Shown: positions 12,657 to 18,443 of the stretch, in pieces
How positions within the stretch are numbered: the stretch's first letter is position 1
Layout of the letters: each line of letters begins with the position of its first letter
Virus record (IMG/VR): IMGVR_UViG_3300030329_005118
Span: 1 to 26,963 of that record
DNA: 26,963 nucleotides
Source of the DNA: a virus
Reading direction: 5' to 3' (one strand)
The notes under the pieces: model-generated
Told to the model about the DNA's origin: nothing
Seen by the model: the letters and a program-made list of their open reading frames with translations, nothing else
Databases searched by the model: none
Position numbers and translations under genes: made by a program

Positions 12657-12891
12657 AGCCAAGGATAAGAAAACGTTCAGGAGTAGGGTTTTCGACCCGA
12701 AAGAAGTAAGGTTCGTTGATTTACTCAGTAAACGCCAGGTAGCAGCGCATTTCGACATTGATTTGAAGGTTGTGGAGCGAGCTATGGAGGCGCGACGTAT
12801 TCAAACACTATCGGTAGACAATAACGGTCCGCGTTACGCAGTGTATGAGTCTGCTAGGATTTGGGCTGATTGGTATCAAGCTCAATCGTAA
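12640..12891 (+). CDS. Small HTH-like protein at the end of the right arm
   Basis: An 83-residue protein starting at ATG 12640, inside the nuclease gene end (17-base overlap). Residues 28-53 (DLLSKRQVAAHFDIDLKVVE then RAMEARRI) look like a helix-turn-helix, followed by a wing-like YAVYESARIW segment. It ends one base before the parS-containing gap. It is a candidate for a regulator or for a factor acting at that gap. It is not a ParB: it is too short and has no GERR/CTP-binding box. Confidence 0.7.
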   Translation: MKLTIKAKDKKTFRSRVFDPKEVRFVDLLSKRQVAAHFDIDLKVVERAMEARRIQTLSVDNNGPRYAVYESARIWADWYQAQS

Positions 12892-12892
12892 T

Positions 12893-12908
12893 TGTTTCAC
12901 GTGAAACA
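12893..12908. other. parS: Perfect chromosomal parS (ParB-binding centromere) site
   Basis: TGTTTCACGTGAAACA is a perfect 16-bp palindrome and matches exactly the parS consensus bound by chromosomal ParB (Spo0J) in many bacterial phyla. It lies in the convergent gap between the two transcription arms, where ParB spreading would not block a promoter. Reading the window shows no second copy and no parA or parB gene, so the ParB must come from the host. A chance match to a fixed 16-mer in 27 kb is of the order of one in 10^5. Confidence 0.85.
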
Positions 12909-12915
12909 TTCTTGT

Positions 12916-12954
12916 GGCTCCGCAGTCAGTGGGTGAGGACACCGCTGCGGAGCC
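12916..12954. terminator. Strong hairpin between convergent arms, probable bidirectional terminator
   Basis: GGCTCCGCAG (12916-12925) and CTGCGGAGCC (12945-12954) form a perfect 10-bp stem, with an inner GGTG/CACC stem (12932-12935 and 12940-12943) around an AGGA loop. It ends both converging transcripts by position, but neither side has a clear U tract, so termination may need Rho or the structure may serve another role with the neighbouring parS. Confidence 0.6.
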
Positions 12955-12977
12955 CATTAACTCTCTAGGCTTAAGCA

Positions 12978-13181
12978 TTACGCTCGAGCGGAATTCTTGT
13001 ATATACTCTCCCCACCAGTATCAATCAAAATGACGAGCGCTCTGAACATTTCTGGGCTACCATGGACCCAGATATCGTGAAGCTTGTCTACAACATCGCT
13101 AAATTCGTCCGCCTGCCTGTCAGTCTTACGGCCAGGAAGACCCAGTTCGATAGTGAGTATTCTCGTGTATTCCTCATTCAT
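12978..13181 (-). CDS. Small unknown protein, last gene of the late arm
   Basis: A 67-residue protein whose start overlaps the phosphoesterase stop as ATGA (start 13181). It is acidic in the middle (RQADEFSDVVDKLHDIWVHG) and helical; no motif recognised. It depends on translational coupling, since no separate ribosome site is seen. It is the most distal late gene and faces the convergent parS/terminator gap. Confidence 0.6.
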   Translation of the reverse strand: MNEEYTRILTIELGLPGRKTDRQADEFSDVVDKLHDIWVHGSPEMFRALVILIDTGGESIYKNSARA

Positions 13182-14128
13182 AATGGTTTAGCCCACGAAA
13201 CTTCATAACTTAATTCCTTCTTGAACCGCTTTCGCACGCCTTTGTCCGCCGAATTCCCCAGGAACAACCTAATCCAGAGTCCGCCCGTGGGTGTGGGTGG
13301 AAACCCCTTCTCAATAGCCCATCCGTGGCGTGGTGACCCTGATAAGGGGAACTCTTGTTTAAACCCCGGAATGGTGATGTCGTGCCGTTCTTCTATTTTC
13401 TCTGTGTAGACTGGAGGGCGGCTCCTTATGGCGGTGCGCGTCACCATTAGTTCCTGATGGATGTGCCCACTGATGTACAATCGTGCGTCTGGAGCGTACT
13501 GCATCCGCCTAGAGGACTGAATGGTTCCCATCGTGACGGGACTGTTTCCTCCAGTGCCATGGGTTAACCATAGCGTGAGGCTGCTGCCTGGCTTTTTTTC
13601 GTTCTTTGTTCGTAGTCTTACAGAGAAATGGGCGTACCCCGTATAGCTCCCGAGGTGGCACTGTGTGCTTCCGGCCCTCTTTGCTATTCCGGAGAGCTCT
13701 TGGGTCAGATTAATGTCGCTCCACCGCAGGCAAGAAGTCTCGTGGTTTCCAAGCCCGGCAAAAATTAGGCGATTAGCGTAAGGTTTAAGCTTTTCCTCTG
13801 CATCACTTACGATGCGTTGCCATAACCCCATTCTTTTGTTTTCTTCTGACGGATAAAGGTATTCAGGCCTAAGTCCGTCCAGCTCTCGCCGTTTATCCGA
13901 CTTCCCCTGCATCAAATCGAACCAGTCACCAAGGTCCAGCCATAGGGCGTCTCTCTCGACAGCTTGGTTTAACACGTTAAATAAGGCATCGCGGTCACAG
14001 TGCTGAGAATCGAAATGGACGTCTGACGTTACTAGTATCCATTGCTCCCAGTGTGGCGATACGTCAAAAATAAAGCGTGGGGCTCCCGATGGCGTTAATT
14101 TTAATTCGTATTCAGGAGCTTTTGACAT
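13178..14128 (-). CDS. Calcineurin-like metallophosphoesterase
   Basis: A 316-residue enzyme with the full metallophosphoesterase signature: DVH at 36-38, GDWFD at 67-71, GNHE at 127-130, THG near His190, and GHIH at 221-224. These bind two metal ions and cleave phosphomono- or diesters. The fold is used by SbcD/Mre11-type nucleases and nucleotide phosphatases; the substrate here is unknown. The start is ATG 14128 with GGAGG 5 bases upstream, 2 bases after the previous stop. Its position after the lysis genes is unusual for a DNA-metabolism enzyme. Confidence 0.85.
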   Translation of the reverse strand: MSKAPEYELKLTPSGAPRFIFDVSPHWEQWILVTSDVHFDSQHCDRDALFNVLNQAVERDALWLDLGDWFDLMQGKSDKRRELDGLRPEYLYPSEENKRMGLWQRIVSDAEEKLKPYANRLIFAGLGNHETSCLRWSDINLTQELSGIAKRAGSTQCHLGSYTGYAHFSVRLRTKNEKKPGSSLTLWLTHGTGGNSPVTMGTIQSSRRMQYAPDARLYISGHIHQELMVTRTAIRSRPPVYTEKIEERHDITIPGFKQEFPLSGSPRHGWAIEKGFPPTPTGGLWIRLFLGNSADKGVRKRFKKELSYEVSWAKPL

Positions 14129-14129
14129 G

Positions 14130-14462
14130 CTAACCTCCAGATAATAACTGAATGATTTCGCGCAATTGTCCGCTCAATTGACCCAAAAGCAATCCAGCGA
14201 GGACGGCTATCACACCCAAGCTAATGGAAAACCCAGCTATGTACGCCCGTCGTTTCTTATCTAGTTCTTCTAAGCTGGTTAATCTTTCCTCTAGGCTTTT
14301 TACTCTTTGCGTGAGGGACGTTAACCCTTGGCCTGAATCCCCAGAGTGCACGGTGATATCTAGCCTGTCTATAGCATCTTGGAGCCGTTCTAGGCGAGAC
14401 ACTAGGGGCTTTAGATGTGTTGACAAAACTTCATTCAGTTGCGCGGGGTTCACAAGGGTCAT
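14130..14462 (-). CDS. Coiled-coil protein with one C-terminal membrane span
   Basis: A 110-residue protein. Residues 15-70 form a coiled coil (HLKPLVSRLERLQDAIDRLD, later TQRVKSLEERLTSLEELDKK), residues 74-96 a single hydrophobic span (YIAGFSISLGVIAVLAGLLL), then a short amphipathic end. The layout resembles XhlA-like holin partners and other phage membrane proteins. It lies just after the lysis cassette but behind a strong terminator-like hairpin, so it may be expressed separately. TAGGAG lies upstream of ATG 14462. Confidence 0.7.
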   Translation of the reverse strand: MTLVNPAQLNEVLSTHLKPLVSRLERLQDAIDRLDITVHSGDSGQGLTSLTQRVKSLEERLTSLEELDKKRRAYIAGFSISLGVIAVLAGLLLGQLSGQLREIIQLLSGG

Positions 14463-14472
14463 GGAGGCTCCT

Positions 14473-14510
14473 AAAAGAAAGGGCGCCGAGTCAAAAAGAC
14501 CGGCGCCCTT
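14473..14510 (-). terminator. Intrinsic terminator after the lysis cassette
   Basis: On the minus strand AAGGGCGCCG and CGGCGCCCTT form a perfect 10-bp stem (14510-14501 with 14488-14479), with an inner GTC/GAC pair in the loop, followed by TCTTTT (forward AAAAGA 14474-14479). This is the strongest terminator in the late arm. Genes further downstream (14462 to 12978) would need readthrough or their own promoter. Confidence 0.75.
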
Positions 14511-14540
14511 AGTGCTTGGTATTTATCTAGCTTTTTATTA

Positions 14541-14915
14541 CTACCACTGGATGGACATGATTATGTCTGATTGTATCCGGACATATGTTGCCCCCTGTTG
14601 TTCTCCTACGGCTACCCCCGGCCACATCGCTAATGAAATGTCTCCCAGTTGCACGCTCAGCGGTCTGTACAGGAGTATCTCGTAGTTATCTAAAGGCGCC
14701 CCATATTTAGGGCTTATCTGGAGAAACACACCGTAACTCTCGCTCTTCTCAAAGTAAGCGTTCACCGAGCAGATACCACTCGCCTCCAGTGGAGACTGGT
14801 CGAGACCTAGATGTATGCAGGGAGATACACGCATAGCGGCCGTGAATTGTTGGCCCTGAGCCGCTGAGAGCCACAGGAAGACCCCCGCAAGGACCAGCAG
14901 GCGTAATACCTTCAC
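14541..14915 (-). CDS. Exported unknown protein in the lysis cassette
   Basis: A 124-residue protein with a clear signal peptide: MKVLRLLVLAGVFLWLSAAQ, with a cut likely after the Ala-Gln-Gly region near residues 19-22. The mature part is beta-rich and contains two cysteines (SPCIHLG, SGICSVN) that could form a disulfide in the periplasm. The start is GTG 14915, overlapping the holin stop (GTGA). An exported protein in a lysis cassette may be a spanin substitute or exclusion factor, but there is no lipobox and the family is not recognised. Confidence 0.7.
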   Translation of the reverse strand: MKVLRLLVLAGVFLWLSAAQGQQFTAAMRVSPCIHLGLDQSPLEASGICSVNAYFEKSESYGVFLQISPKYGAPLDNYEILLYRPLSVQLGDISLAMWPGVAVGEQQGATYVRIQSDIIMSIQW

Positions 14916-15133
14916 CTGGGTAAACTGCCGCCAGATATGGGGGTATTGGCTTTGACCCTTCCGTTAACAACTGAGAACCCTAGAAGGGACCCAGCTATTA
15001 CGAGGGCTATTGGCGGGATTTCAGGTAATCCTAACCCAAGTTGCCCGAGAGAAAACCAGGCGGTCAAGAGTGCCTGGGCTACACCGCTCAGGATGGTTTT
15101 ACTTGCCCAGAATGGTTTGCTGTTTGCTGCCAT
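14912..15133 (-). CDS. Putative holin
   Basis: A 73-residue membrane protein starting at ATG 15133, with CCTCCT-complement (AGGAGG) 7 bases upstream; the longer open frame to 15226 has no ribosome site. It begins with a polar NSKPFWASKTILSG segment, followed by two hydrophobic spans (VAQALLTAWFSLGQLGL; IPPIALVIAGSLLGFSVVNG) and a basic polar tail, as in small class II holins of Gram-negative phages. It lies two genes after the endolysin, so it probably forms the membrane lesion that lets the endolysin out. Confidence 0.75.
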   Translation of the reverse strand: MAANSKPFWASKTILSGVAQALLTAWFSLGQLGLGLPEIPPIALVIAGSLLGFSVVNGRVKANTPISGGSLPR

Positions 15134-15144
15134 GTTTTTTCCTC

Positions 15145-15552
15145 CTAAATTCCTAAATACAGACAATACACACTGTTGTTTTTTGACGTGAATAGCGCCA
15201 TTAGAGCCGACTTGTTGCGTAGCCACAGGTCAAATACGCCAATCTGGCCTAAGCCTAGTGGAGAGGTAATTAGAGGCTCTAGTCCGGCCGCAGTAGCGGC
15301 GTTCTGCCTTAATTCCTGACCGTTATTCTGCGGGCCAGACGCTTCCAGAGTAAAATCTAGCTCTAAAATGAAGCTAATCCACTCCCCGATGATTTCGCAG
15401 TACTCTAATTCCGTCTCTTTTAGTGGTGGGCCGTACTTATACACCATTTCGGCCGGGCTTAAGGCCTCTAGCTCGTGAAGCTCCTCCAATTCTTCCGCCT
15501 GAACGAACGACGCTAGCAATAGTATGACTAATGAATAAAAGAACGTTTTCAA
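15145..15552 (-). CDS. Exported acidic protein in the lysis cassette
   Basis: A 135-residue protein with a signal peptide, MKTFFYSLVILLLASFVQA followed by EELEELHELE; a cut after VQA fits signal peptidase I. The mature part is acidic and helical with a few cysteines. I favour the TTG start at 15552, with GGGAG 8 bases upstream and overlapping the endolysin stop, over the TTG at 15558, which is only 2 bases from GGGAG. The role may be spanin-like or regulatory; the family is not recognised. Confidence 0.65.
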   Translation of the reverse strand: MKTFFYSLVILLLASFVQAEELEELHELEALSPAEMVYKYGPPLKETELEYCEIIGEWISFILELDFTLEASGPQNNGQELRQNAATAAGLEPLITSPLGLGQIGVFDLWLRNKSALMALFTSKNNSVYCLYLGI

Positions 15553-16172
15553 GTCCAATACTCCCTGCGTATGTCGAATTTAGAGGCCCCGGATTCCGTT
15601 GGCCTCGGTCCCGTCACCCTGATTTTACCCCTAGTGACTCCTGAGATGGCCGTTAACACCCTATCAAGGGGAGAACGGTGGTCTATTACCATCTCCGTCC
15701 TCCAACTGCCCCCAGGGTGGTCTAGTTCAGGTTCTAACTTGTAATCCTCCACTATAGAAACGACTTTATGAAAGGCCTTGGGGTCAGTGGCGTATTTTAG
15801 GGGTCCAGTCAAAAATAGGCCGCTGCAAAACCCAACGGCTGACCGCCTGCCAGACACTGCGTACGGGTACAATCGTTCAACTAGCCGCGCGTAATCGGCG
15901 ATACTTTCGGACCACGAAAGGTATTTCCTGAACTTAGCGTGCACCACGGTGATTCCGTATGGCGTAACCTCTTCCGTGGGTAACTCATAAACGGCACCAC
16001 TCCATCTGCTTCCCGCCTTTAAGCCAAACAAGTTATTACCTTGGGCGGTGAGCGCACTTTCAGCCCAGCCAGATTCGTTAGCCGCATGTGCGGCGCACGC
16101 AGCCGGATTAATCAAGTCCGAGTACTGTTGTGCTTCCTCCATGACTCTGGTTAGAAAGGCTCTCGGGTGCAT
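15549..16172 (-). CDS. Endolysin, glucosaminidase (FlgJ-like) domain
   Basis: A 207-residue peptidoglycan hydrolase of the mannosyl-glycoprotein endo-beta-N-acetylglucosaminidase family. Residues 19-150 carry the family pattern: INPAACAAHAANESGWAESA with the catalytic Glu (Glu34 in NESGW), NNLFGLKAG, then FRKYLSWSESIADYARLVER and YATDPKAFHKVV. It has no signal peptide and so needs the holin. The domain is typical of phages of Gram-negative hosts. The C-terminal 50 residues are basic. The ribosome site before ATG 16172 is weak, and the gene follows the last tail-fibre gene closely. Confidence 0.88.
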   Translation of the reverse strand: MHPRAFLTRVMEEAQQYSDLINPAACAAHAANESGWAESALTAQGNNLFGLKAGSRWSGAVYELPTEEVTPYGITVVHAKFRKYLSWSESIADYARLVERLYPYAVSGRRSAVGFCSGLFLTGPLKYATDPKAFHKVVSIVEDYKLEPELDHPGGSWRTEMVIDHRSPLDRVLTAISGVTRGKIRVTGPRPTESGASKFDIRREYWT

Positions 16173-16180
16173 GCCTAATT

Positions 16181-16771
16181 TTACCGTACTCGCCGAACAA
16201 AAAACCTCACGGCCCCGTACTTCCTGGAGGTAGTGGTGTTATAGGCCCAGGCTTTCACGGTGTCATTTAGGGCAAGCTCAACCATGCCGCTACAGGAAAG
16301 CTCAACATCGACAGTGCCGTGAGCCTTCACTGATATTTTGCCAAACGTAGTATGGTCAGATTTAGCTCCGGATGAAGTTGTGCCCTTAGTTATCTCTAAA
16401 AGCCTGCTCCCGGTCGCATTGGCTGGGTCGCCTATCGTTATTCGACAATTCACATAATAGGTCCCGGCTAAACTTGCGTCCTCAATGCGCACGAGTTCTT
16501 CTCCACCAACCCCACTGCCCCTAAGAGCATTACTGCCTGAAGAGGGACGCTGTGACTCAGTTGCTATGGCTCCGCCAGTACCTACGGCGGTCCAACTTCC
16601 AGAGCCAATGGTAGTCATTGCCGTGCGTGTGCCGATACAGTACGCATGATGAGTCATGATGGCGTCCGGAGTGGCCTTTTTAGTGGTTCCGGATGACAGG
16701 GTTACGAATAAATCAGCATCGTTGTCATAAGTCGCTAGGTGCAGCCCGTTCGTTTGTTTGATTATAGCCAC
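16181..16771 (-). CDS. Tail-tip protein 3, C1q/jelly-roll-like receptor-binding candidate
   Basis: A 196-residue protein. GTG at 16771 with GAGGAGGGAA upstream is the better start; the open frame to 16819 overlaps the previous gene without a ribosome site. The C-terminal 100 residues look like a C1q/TNF-type beta sandwich: GTYYVNCRITIG, SRLLEITKG, VELALNDTVKAWAYNTTTSR, ending in AVRFFVRRVR. The N-terminal half is Gly/Ser/Thr-rich. It is the third of three consecutive jelly-roll candidates at the tail tip and probably contributes to host recognition. Confidence 0.65.
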   Translation of the reverse strand: MAIIKQTNGLHLATYDNDADLFVTLSSGTTKKATPDAIMTHHAYCIGTRTAMTTIGSGSWTAVGTGGAIATESQRPSSGSNALRGSGVGGEELVRIEDASLAGTYYVNCRITIGDPANATGSRLLEITKGTTSSGAKSDHTTFGKISVKAHGTVDVELSCSGMVELALNDTVKAWAYNTTTSRKYGAVRFFVRRVR

Positions 16772-16784
16772 TTGAATTCCCTCC

Positions 16785-17333
16785 TCACAGTGCCATCCTA
16801 TGGGCGTAGAAGAAACCATTTGATATATCTAGGTCGGCTCCGCTTTCTTGGTTACCTTCAACGGTAATATAGTCGTGAGGCTCGAGTTTCACGATGGCCT
16901 GACCTGCTAAGTCCGTCACGACAGATGCACTCGTTGCCCGTTGATAAATGCCTGATAGTAAATCAGTCCCGTTTTTAAGTATTCGCACGCGCCTGGGGGT
17001 GGTATTGGCCGAAGAATACGCAAATTCTAGGGAGCTATACACGAGCCAGTATCCAGCGGTAGTTTCATCCACTCTCAACGCTAGGCCAGGGGCTAGGGAT
17101 AAATCAGTGGTGTAAAAGTCATCCAGGGCTTCGGTTCGCCACTCAATTTGGGTCCAAGTGTTATTAGTTAGCGTCTGAGTGCCGTCGTCGCTCACGCCCG
17201 ACAGGGATACCCTCAAGTTAATGGCTTCAGTTAACGCCGACACAGTAACGTAGCGAGTGTTGCCACCCTGTTCTATTACTAACTGGTCATCCTTACCGGG
17301 CGCGGTGTTAGCTGCAAACCCTGAGAAGCCCAT
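16785..17333 (-). CDS. Tail-tip protein 2, C1q-like receptor-binding candidate
   Basis: A 182-residue protein. Residues 1-38 form a short docking segment (APGKDDQLVIEQGGNTRYVT) that resembles that of the preceding gene. The rest is a C1q-like beta sandwich: YWLVYSSLEFAYSS, RRVRILKNGTDLL, AIVKLEPHDYITVEGNQESG, and a terminal FFYAHRMAL strand. It starts at ATG 17333, overlapping the previous stop (TGATG). By layout it is a paralogue of its neighbour, with a receptor-binding or capsule-touching role inferred. Confidence 0.7.
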   Translation of the reverse strand: MGFSGFAANTAPGKDDQLVIEQGGNTRYVTVSALTEAINLRVSLSGVSDDGTQTLTNNTWTQIEWRTEALDDFYTTDLSLAPGLALRVDETTAGYWLVYSSLEFAYSSANTTPRRVRILKNGTDLLSGIYQRATSASVVTDLAGQAIVKLEPHDYITVEGNQESGADLDISNGFFYAHRMAL

Positions 17334-17893
17334 CAGGCTGGTCCCATCTTATAGGCGTACACAGTGCCGCCTTCTAAAGTTCCGGCACTCCCACTATATT
17401 GTTTTACTCTAACTTGAACGTAATCGCCATTAGTTAGCTCTAGGAACGATACAGCACTTGTCCGCGTTGGTCCCCCGTCGATGGTCGGGTAGGCTGTCTC
17501 TGCGCCACCAGTTGCGGAACCATTGATTCTCAGCTGAACTTCAACTCTTTTACTTGAAGAGCCCGCGTCACTGAACTGTATTTCCGAATAGAACTGGTAC
17601 ATTCCATCCTGGTTATCGTCAGATAACAGAATGAATTTAGTGTTATCAGAGCTAATGCCGGATATGGAGCCCGTATCGACACTCGGGGCGTCAAACTTCA
17701 CGTCCTGGTACACATTATGAGCTGTAGCCTGCGCCTCAGGCGTGGAGGCGGTGAAGCCCCCTATCAAAATACTATGGTAGGCGCTGAAATCCTTCAAAGT
17801 CGAATACTTAGTCTTGCTCGCGCTCGTATCTTCGATTAACAGCAAATCCCTCGCGTTAACTGGCGCAATGCTCGATGTTGTTGGCCAAGCCAT
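17333..17893 (-). CDS. Tail-tip protein 1, C1q-like receptor-binding candidate
   Basis: A 186-residue protein with an N-terminal docking segment (APVNARDLLLIEDTSASKTK then YSTLKDF) and a C-terminal C1q-like beta sandwich: MYQFYSEIQFSD, RVEVQLRINGSATGG, SFLELTNGDYVQVRVKQYSG, and a terminal VYAYKMGPA strand. It starts at ATG 17893, just after the upstream tail gene. C1q-like heads trimerise and are used by phage fibres for receptor contact. The host receptor cannot be inferred. Confidence 0.7.
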   Translation of the reverse strand: MAWPTTSSIAPVNARDLLLIEDTSASKTKYSTLKDFSAYHSILIGGFTASTPEAQATAHNVYQDVKFDAPSVDTGSISGISSDNTKFILLSDDNQDGMYQFYSEIQFSDAGSSSKRVEVQLRINGSATGGAETAYPTIDGGPTRTSAVSFLELTNGDYVQVRVKQYSGSAGTLEGGTVYAYKMGPA

Positions 17894-17898
17894 CTAAT

Positions 17899-18441
17899 TC
17901 ACCCCGTCTCCTGGAAGTTATCGTAAGCCCAACTACTGTCAGCCGAGCCCTCGATGGGTGCCCCAAACTTACTCAGGAACTCAGCAGAATAAAAACGGTT
18001 AATTTCACTAAATCCGTCTCCCGCCTCGCTATTAGAAAAATTGGTAAGACCATGGAGCTCTATGCTATGTCCGACACTCTCAAAAAGCGTATCGCCATCA
18101 GCATCAGTAATAGCACTCCCGCTACTATCGAGGATGGTCGAAGTGTTCGCACATTTCACAAGCCTCGTAGCTGATGTCACTGAAGCATTAAGAGTGTCGC
18201 TATCGCCCCACGCGTCAAGGTTATCGTCAGAGGAGTTCAACCACCTCAGAGCCACGAGGAACGGCTCCTTCATTCCATCGCCTAGGACATAACTACTCTT
18301 TCCGCCGGGACCCCTTACAGCCCGCCTCCTGACCTCCTGACGCCTTTCTACGGTGAACCTAGAAGCAGGCAAGGCAGTTGCTGAATCACCCCCGCTGTTT
18401 ATCAGGTACCAATACACTTCACTGCTTGTTTCTGCCGGCAT
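17899..18441 (-). CDS. Tail-tip structural protein, unknown
   Basis: A 180-residue protein between the tail hub and the C1q-like proteins, starting at ATG 18441 behind AGGAGG. The first 70 residues contain an Arg-rich patch (FTVERRQEVRRRAVRGPGGK) and the rest is polar Ser/Asp/Asn-rich with a probable acidic loop (AITDADGDTLFESVG). Family not recognised. Its position suggests a distal tail or fibre-adaptor protein linking hub and receptor-binding proteins. Confidence 0.7.
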   Translation of the reverse strand: MPAETSSEVYWYLINSGGDSATALPASRFTVERRQEVRRRAVRGPGGKSSYVLGDGMKEPFLVALRWLNSSDDNLDAWGDSDTLNASVTSATRLVKCANTSTILDSSGSAITDADGDTLFESVGHSIELHGLTNFSNSEAGDGFSEINRFYSAEFLSKFGAPIEGSADSSWAYDNFQETG

Positions 18442-18443
18442 TA

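Noticed and set aside
12640-12891. ParB-like protein next to parS
   Set aside because: Only 83 residues, with no GERR/CTP-binding motifs and no ParB N- or C-terminal domains; just a short HTH-like segment.
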